From Deltaproteobacteria bacterium (lineage in GTDB: Bacteria > Desulfobacterota > Desulfobulbia > Desulfobulbales > SURF-16), in the NCBI GenBank assembly GCA_029939635.1, contig JAOZSN010000116.1, positions 1-9,598 on the forward strand: DNA of 9,598 nt, read 5' to 3'. Position numbers and translations under genes: made by a program. Below, piece after piece: positions 5,966 to 9,598 of this stretch (positions within the stretch are counted from its first letter, which is position 1; every line of letters begins with the position of its first letter). The notes under the pieces are model-generated. The model saw only the letters and a list, made by a program, of their open reading frames with translations, was not told the origin of the DNA and searched no databases.

Positions 5966-7183
5966 ATGCCCTATACAATTGAAGAACAAGTCCAGCTCAT
6001 AGAGCGCGGCACGGTTGATGTGATTAACCGTGAGGAATTAATTGCTAAACTAAAGAGTTCAGCTGAGAGCGGCGTGCCCTTGCGTATTAAGGCTGGCTTT
6101 GATCCCACTGCCCCAGATCTGCATTTGGGGCATACGGTGCTCATTCAGAAACTTAAACATTTTCAGGATCTTGGCCATCAAATCCTTTTTCTGATCGGTG
6201 ATTTCACCGGTATGATCGGCGACCCTACAGGTAAGTCTAAAACCAGGCCGCCTTTGACCCGGGAAGATGTTGCACGCAATGCCGAATCCTATAAAGAGCA
6301 GATTTTTAAGATTCTTGATCCTGCTAAGACGGAGGTCGTTTTTAATAGCAGTTGGTTGGATAAATTAGCACCCCATGATTTTATTCGTCTGGCCTCGCAG
6401 CTTACTGTTGCCCGTATGCTTGAGCGTGATGATTTTCGTAAACGCTTTGATTCCCAACAGGCCATCTCTATTCATGAGTTTCTTTATCCTCTTATTCAGG
6501 GCTATGACTCTGTTGCCTTAGAGGCAGATGTCGAGCTTGGTGGTACCGACCAACGCTTTAATGTTCTCATGGGGCGAGATCTGCAGCGCACCTGGGGCCA
6601 GGATCCACAGGTAGTTATTACCATGCCATTGCTCGAGGGCCTTGACGGGGTCAATAAGATGAGCAAATCATTGGGTAATTATATTGGCATCACTGACCCA
6701 GCCAATGATATATATGGGAAAATTCTTTCCGCCTCTGATGATTTGATGTGGCGCTATTATGAACTGCTTAGTGATTTGTCCTCAGATAATATTGCCGCCC
6801 TTAAAGAAGGTGTTAGCGGTGGGGCAGTCCATCCCAAGGCCGCAAAGATGCAGTTAGCCCGTGAGATTACTGCTCGTTTTTATGATGACGCTGCGGCCTC
6901 GGCTGCTGAGGCCCATTTTGAACAGGTTTTCAAGAAACATGATGTCCCCGATGACATCCCTGAACATCAATTAGCCGCCAGTGCTGACAACATTTGGCTG
7001 CCCAAGCTGCTTACTGAGGCAGGTATGGTCAAGGGCACTGGCGATGCCAGGCGCATGATTAAGCAGAATGCGGTTTCCATTGATGGCAAAAAGGTAACCG
7101 ACCAGAATCTGGAGTTGCCCTGTAGTGGCGAACTCTTGCTCAAGGTCGGCAAACGAAAATTTTGTAAGGTGGTTTTTTCCTAA
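5966..7183 (+). CDS. tyrS: Tyrosyl-tRNA synthetase, KMSKS (type 2) form
   Basis: The enzyme attaches tyrosine to tRNA-Tyr using ATP, in the cytoplasm. The 405-residue length is normal. The class I catalytic core has the HIGH-type motif H53-L-G-H56 in GFDPTAPDLHLGHTVL, the GDFTGMIGDPTGKS segment, VELGGTDQRFN for tRNA and tyrosine handling, and K231-M-S-K-S235. The KMSKS spelling, rather than KFGKT as in E. coli TyrS, places it in the second bacterial TyrRS group. The C-terminus (about 342-402) is an S4 RNA-binding domain (LPKLLTEAGMVKGTGDARRM, then KQNAVSIDGKKV). No clear ribosome site precedes the ATG; the spacer reads TCGTTTAAATC. The start is still supported because MPYTIEEQVQLIERGTVDVI aligns with the family N-terminus and no better start exists. 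A strong terminator follows 34 bp after the stop. Confidence 0.96.
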   Translation: MPYTIEEQVQLIERGTVDVINREELIAKLKSSAESGVPLRIKAGFDPTAPDLHLGHTVLIQKLKHFQDLGHQILFLIGDFTGMIGDPTGKSKTRPPLTREDVARNAESYKEQIFKILDPAKTEVVFNSSWLDKLAPHDFIRLASQLTVARMLERDDFRKRFDSQQAISIHEFLYPLIQGYDSVALEADVELGGTDQRFNVLMGRDLQRTWGQDPQVVITMPLLEGLDGVNKMSKSLGNYIGITDPANDIYGKILSASDDLMWRYYELLSDLSSDNIAALKEGVSGGAVHPKAAKMQLAREITARFYDDAAASAAEAHFEQVFKKHDVPDDIPEHQLAASADNIWLPKLLTEAGMVKGTGDARRMIKQNAVSIDGKKVTDQNLELPCSGELLLKVGKRKFCKVVFS

Positions 7184-7217
7184 GCAGAATAAGTGCACCT
7201 CTATATTAATGTGCAGC

Positions 7218-7269
7218 AATAAGAAAAGCCAGTCATACCCCATTTAGGGTATGACTGGCTTTTCTTATT
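7218..7269. terminator. Bidirectional terminator between tyrS and rubrerythrin
   Basis: A perfect 23-bp stem (7218-7240 with 7247-7269) encloses the loop CATTTA. The core is GCCAGTCATACCC/GGGTATGACTGGC, flanked by an A-rich left arm and its T-rich complement, so a T-rich tail is available in both directions. It lies 34 bp after the tyrS stop and about 28 bp beyond the end of the convergent rubrerythrin gene, so it fits termination of both. Confidence 0.92.
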
Positions 7270-7297
7270 TTGAGCTAAACTACTTTGCCTGCGCTAT

Positions 7298-7846
7298 CTA
7301 ACCTTTGAAATAGCGCTTGAGCAGACCGGCAAAGGCCAAACCGTGGCGGGCCTCATCCTTACACATTTCGTGAACGGTATCATGGATGGCATCATAGCCC
7401 AGCTCTTTGGCCTTAACGGCAATAGCCTTCTTACCAGCACAGGCACCATTTTCGGCAGCAACGCGGGCCTTAAGATTGGCCTCGGTGTCTTTTTCTAAAA
7501 CATCACCGATCAGCTCGGCAAATTTGCAGGCATGCTCAGCTTCCTCAAAGGCAATACGTTTATAGGCCTCAGCAATCTCAGGATAGCCTTCGCGATCTGC
7601 CATGCGACTCATGGCCAGATACATACCAACCTCGGTACACTCGCCAGCGAAATTGGCCTGTAGGCCTTCCATAATCTCAGCATCACAGCCTTGCGCAACA
7701 CCAACAACATGCTGATCAGCCCACTCAAGGCTATCGCCCATCATCTCAATAAATTTGCTTGCAGCAGCACCGCAGTGGGGGCATTTCTCGGGAGGTGTAT
7801 CGCCTTCATGGGTGTAGCCGCACATGGTACAGGTAAATTTTTTCAT
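7298..7846 (-). CDS. rbr: Reverse-type rubrerythrin (N-terminal rubredoxin, C-terminal ferritin-like domain)
   Basis: Rubrerythrins reduce hydrogen peroxide to water in the cytoplasm of anaerobes. This 182-residue protein begins with a rubredoxin-like iron site (C6-T-M-C9 and C22-P-H-C25), followed by a four-helix diiron domain: E69 and E72 in the first helix, E102-A-E-H105, E132, and E165-A-R-H168. The order rubredoxin then diiron is opposite to classical rubrerythrin and matches the reverse rubrerythrin known from Clostridium, which in that case also reacts with oxygen using NADH-derived electrons. The reductant here is unknown. AAGGAG lies about 8 bases before the ATG. The gene stands alone between the shared terminator with tyrS and hairpins that end the pyruvate:ferredoxin oxidoreductase gene. 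Its promoter carries an inverted repeat that suggests repression. Confidence 0.93.
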   Translation of the reverse strand: MKKFTCTMCGYTHEGDTPPEKCPHCGAAASKFIEMMGDSLEWADQHVVGVAQGCDAEIMEGLQANFAGECTEVGMYLAMSRMADREGYPEIAEAYKRIAFEEAEHACKFAELIGDVLEKDTEANLKARVAAENGACAGKKAIAVKAKELGYDAIHDTVHEMCKDEARHGLAFAGLLKRYFKG

Positions 7847-7897
7847 CGTAAAGCTCCTTGCTAAGTAAAGTGGAAGAGAGAGAATTGTCCAGAGTTG

Positions 7898-7933
7898 AGA
7901 ATAGTTATTACTATTCTAAGCTGGGTTAGTCAA
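7898..7933 (-). promoter_or_regulatory. Rubrerythrin promoter with palindromic operator
   Basis: On the minus strand TTGACT (7933-7928) is followed after 17 bp by TAATAA (7910-7905), a plausible but imperfect -10. A perfect inverted repeat AGAATAGT-AATA-ACTATTCT fills 7917-7898 and covers that -10, the position expected for a repressor operator. AT-rich palindromes of this kind are typical of Fur/PerR-family sites upstream of rubrerythrin genes, but the half-sites do not exactly match a consensus I can name. The regulator is therefore inferred only. Confidence 0.6.
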
Positions 7934-7955
7934 CACATTTAAACACTATTGCAAA

Positions 7956-7991
7956 AAAAAAGGTCCTAGGCAAATGCCTAAGACCTTTTTT
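7956..7991. terminator. Terminator-like hairpin upstream of rubrerythrin
   Basis: A run of A and GGTC (7956-7965) pairs with GACC and a run of T (7982-7991). After one C-A mismatch the stem continues as TAGGC/GCCTA around the loop AAAT. With A and T runs on opposite sides it can work in either direction. It lies after the terminator of the leftward pyruvate:ferredoxin oxidoreductase gene and before the rubrerythrin promoter, so it is probably a second barrier to read-through. Confidence 0.75.
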
Positions 7992-8019
7992 GTATAATAC
8001 AAAAAAAATAAGATCATGC

Positions 8020-8131
8020 AAAAAAGGGGCAGAAGTGCCTTAGATTCGTTCGTTTAGGCATCCGAAGCATAGCAAGGCTATGTAAGGAGGGCTAAACGGG
8101 CGAAGATGAGGTGGCTTCTGCCCCTTTTTTT
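8020..8131. terminator. 112-bp long-hairpin terminator of the pyruvate:ferredoxin oxidoreductase gene
   Basis: The outer 16 bp are a perfect inverted repeat: six A, GGGGCAGAAG (8020-8035) and CTTCTGCCCC, six T (8115-8130). Unlike a normal terminator, the arms continue inward: CGTTTAG (8050-8056) faces CTAAACG (8092-8098), TTCG (8045-8048) faces CGAA (8101-8104), and the centre is CATAGC-AAG-GCTATG (8068-8082). The right arm touches the stop codon of the leftward gene. The outer stem followed by T on the minus strand suits termination. The extended inner arms suggest an inserted palindromic repeat. Confidence 0.8.
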
Positions 8132-9598
8132 ACTTTTGTGGCTCTAGTGAAGCAGCCCTTGCATTGAGGAACTTGAGAGATTTGTCAACATCACTCTGGG
8201 CCATAGCCATAAGCTCATCAGCATGATCAGGGTTCATCATCTTCAGCATGCGATAACGGTTTTCAGTTAAGGCATACTCCTCAAACTTCATGGTGGGCTC
8301 TTTGGATACAATCTTCAAAGGATTCTTTCCTGCCGCCTCAAGATCGGGGTTGTAGCTGTACAGAGGCCAGTGACCACATTCAACTGCCATCTTCTGTTGC
8401 TTCAGGCCCTGAGTCATATTGATACCGTGGTTGATACAGTGCGAGTAGGCAATGATAAGAGATGGTCCTTCATAGGCCTCAGCTTCTGCAATACACTTGG
8501 CAACGTGGGCAGGATTAGCACCCATATTAATCTTAGCAACGTATACATTGCCATAGGTAGAGAAAATCATGCCGATATCTTTCTTAGGCATTTTCTTGCC
8601 ACCTGCGGCAAATTGTGCGGTAGCTGCACGAGGGGTAGATTTAGACATCTGGCCACCGGTGTTGGAATACACCTCAGTATCAAGGATCATGACATTAACA
8701 TTCTCGCCAGAGGCCAGAACGTGATCAAGACCGCCATAACCGATATCATAGGCCCAACCGTCACCACCGAATATCCAACAGGATTTCTTCACGAGGTAAT
8801 CAGTAACAGGCATGAGACGTTTGGCAATTACATTGTCACTGCCACCAAGCTTAGACTTTAATTTTCCAATGCGCTCACGTTGAGCTTCAATGTCCATCTG
8901 GGTCACTTGCTTGGCATCAAGGATATCGTCAGCCATCTTCTTGGGTACAATCTTTGCGGCAACGGCTTTCTCCATAAGCTCTGCTGCCTGGGCAGAAAGC
9001 TTGTTAATGGCGGCGCGCATACCAAGACCAAACTCAGCATTATCCTCAAACAGGGAGTTAGCCCAAGCTGGTCCACGACCATCTTCACGTTTACAATAAG
9101 GAGTGGTTGGCAGGTTACCACCATAGATGGAGGAACAACCAGTAGCATTGGCGATCATCATGCGGTCACCAAACATCTGGGTGACAAGCTTGATATACGG
9201 GGTCTCACCACAACCAGCGCAGGCACCGGAGAACTCAAAGAGTGGGCGAAGAAGCTGGCTCCCTTTGACAGTAGAGTGATTAATAATTGCAGGATCAATC
9301 TCATCCTGGTTGAGGAAGAATTTAACATTCTTCTGTTCAACTTTCTTAAGCTCTTCTGTGTTAGTAACCATCTGAAGGGCTTTAGTTTTGGCAGGACAGG
9401 CGTCCACACAGAGATTACAACCACAACAATCTTCGGTGAATACCTGAATAGAAAAGGTCTTGCCTTTGAATTCTTTACCGATGGCATCAAGGGTCTTAAA
9501 GGTCTTGGGCTTGGCACCTTTGAGCTTATCAACCGACTTGAGGCGGATGGCAGCGTGGGGACAAACCAGAGAACAACGACCACATTGGATACAGTTTT
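8130..9598 (-). CDS. nifJ: Pyruvate:ferredoxin oxidoreductase, C-terminal part (partial)
   Basis: This enzyme oxidises pyruvate with coenzyme A to acetyl-CoA and CO2 and passes electrons to ferredoxin, a central step in anaerobes. The window holds the last 488 residues; the start lies beyond the right edge. The frame is open to the edge, so the GTG at 9407 is not the start. Visible in order are two [4Fe-4S] motifs (C-I-Q-C-G-R-C-S-L-V-C-P from 9593, and C-C-G-C-N-L-C-V-D-A-C-P at 9428-9393), the C-A-G-C of the third cluster near 9221-9210, NATGCSSIYGG, the thiamine diphosphate segment GDGWAYDIGYGGLDHV followed by ILDTEVYSNTGGQMSKSTPR, and the distal cysteine in AYSHCINHG. This is the single-chain type of about 1,180 residues. 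The C-terminus lacks the cysteine pair known from the extended Desulfovibrio africanus enzyme. Confidence 0.95.
   Translation of the reverse strand, partial: NCIQCGRCSLVCPHAAIRLKSVDKLKGAKPKTFKTLDAIGKEFKGKTFSIQVFTEDCCGCNLCVDACPAKTKALQMVTNTEELKKVEQKNVKFFLNQDEIDPAIINHSTVKGSQLLRPLFEFSGACAGCGETPYIKLVTQMFGDRMMIANATGCSSIYGGNLPTTPYCKREDGRGPAWANSLFEDNAEFGLGMRAAINKLSAQAAELMEKAVAAKIVPKKMADDILDAKQVTQMDIEAQRERIGKLKSKLGGSDNVIAKRLMPVTDYLVKKSCWIFGGDGWAYDIGYGGLDHVLASGENVNVMILDTEVYSNTGGQMSKSTPRAATAQFAAGGKKMPKKDIGMIFSTYGNVYVAKINMGANPAHVAKCIAEAEAYEGPSLIIAYSHCINHGINMTQGLKQQKMAVECGHWPLYSYNPDLEAAGKNPLKIVSKEPTMKFEEYALTENRYRMLKMMNPDHADELMAMAQSDVDKSLKFLNARAASLEPQK

Noticed and set aside
7218..7269. Perfect 23-bp inverted repeat as a mobile-element end
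   Set aside because: It lies between two convergent genes, has a 6-base loop and A/T-rich outer arms, and is fully explained as a bidirectional terminator.
8370..8861. 163-codon plus-strand open frame
   Set aside because: It lies wholly inside the strongly conserved thiamine-binding domain of pyruvate:ferredoxin oxidoreductase on the other strand; it is an antisense shadow.
9158..9583. 141-codon minus-strand open frame overlapping the oxidoreductase in another frame
   Set aside because: The other frame carries the iron-sulfur cysteine motifs without interruption; this one is low-complexity and meaningless.
1..9598. CRISPR array, tRNA, rRNA, transposase, toxin-antitoxin or phage genes
   Set aside because: I looked on both strands and saw no regularly spaced repeats, cloverleaf sequence or coding frame of these kinds.

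Overview
The window looks like chromosomal DNA from a Gram-negative anaerobe, most likely a sulfate-reducing Desulfobacterota species of the Desulfobulbales type, close to Desulfotalea. The grounds are a TonB-dependent outer-membrane receptor remnant, a single-chain pyruvate:ferredoxin oxidoreductase, a rubrerythrin with an N-terminal rubredoxin domain, a membrane-anchored RNase Y, moderate base composition with AT-rich spacers, and a zapB-zapA-6S RNA-rny order. The taxonomic call is inference from gene content, not a database match.

Layout. 1-593 (minus) holds the 5' part of a TonB-dependent receptor gene broken by a frameshift just after the signal peptide and by an in-frame TAG; it runs off the left edge. 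594-998 is non-coding apart from a terminator-like hairpin at 911-947. 999-1688 (plus) encodes a flavodoxin-fold protein of unknown role. 1816-2823 (plus) encodes a short GlmU-type uridylyltransferase that lacks the acetyltransferase half. 2964-3591 (plus) is a zapB-like/zapA cell-division pair, followed by a 6S RNA (about 3625-3812) with its own terminator. After a 412-bp leader comes rny (4256-5815), then a 141-bp imperfect inverted repeat, then tyrS (5966-7183). A perfect 23-bp-stem bidirectional terminator separates tyrS from the minus-strand genes: rubrerythrin (7298-7846) with a palindromic operator-like site in its promoter, two stacked hairpins, and the C-terminal part of pyruvate:ferredoxin oxidoreductase (8130-9598, runs off the right edge).

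The plus-strand block is housekeeping: cell-wall precursor synthesis, Z-ring assembly, global control of RNA polymerase by 6S RNA, mRNA decay and tRNA charging. The minus-strand block is anaerobic energy metabolism (pyruvate to acetyl-CoA plus reduced ferredoxin) and protection from peroxide and oxygen. I see no mobile-element gene, CRISPR array, tRNA, rRNA or defence system. The less ordinary content is in the decayed receptor, the truncated GlmU and several long inverted repeats between genes.
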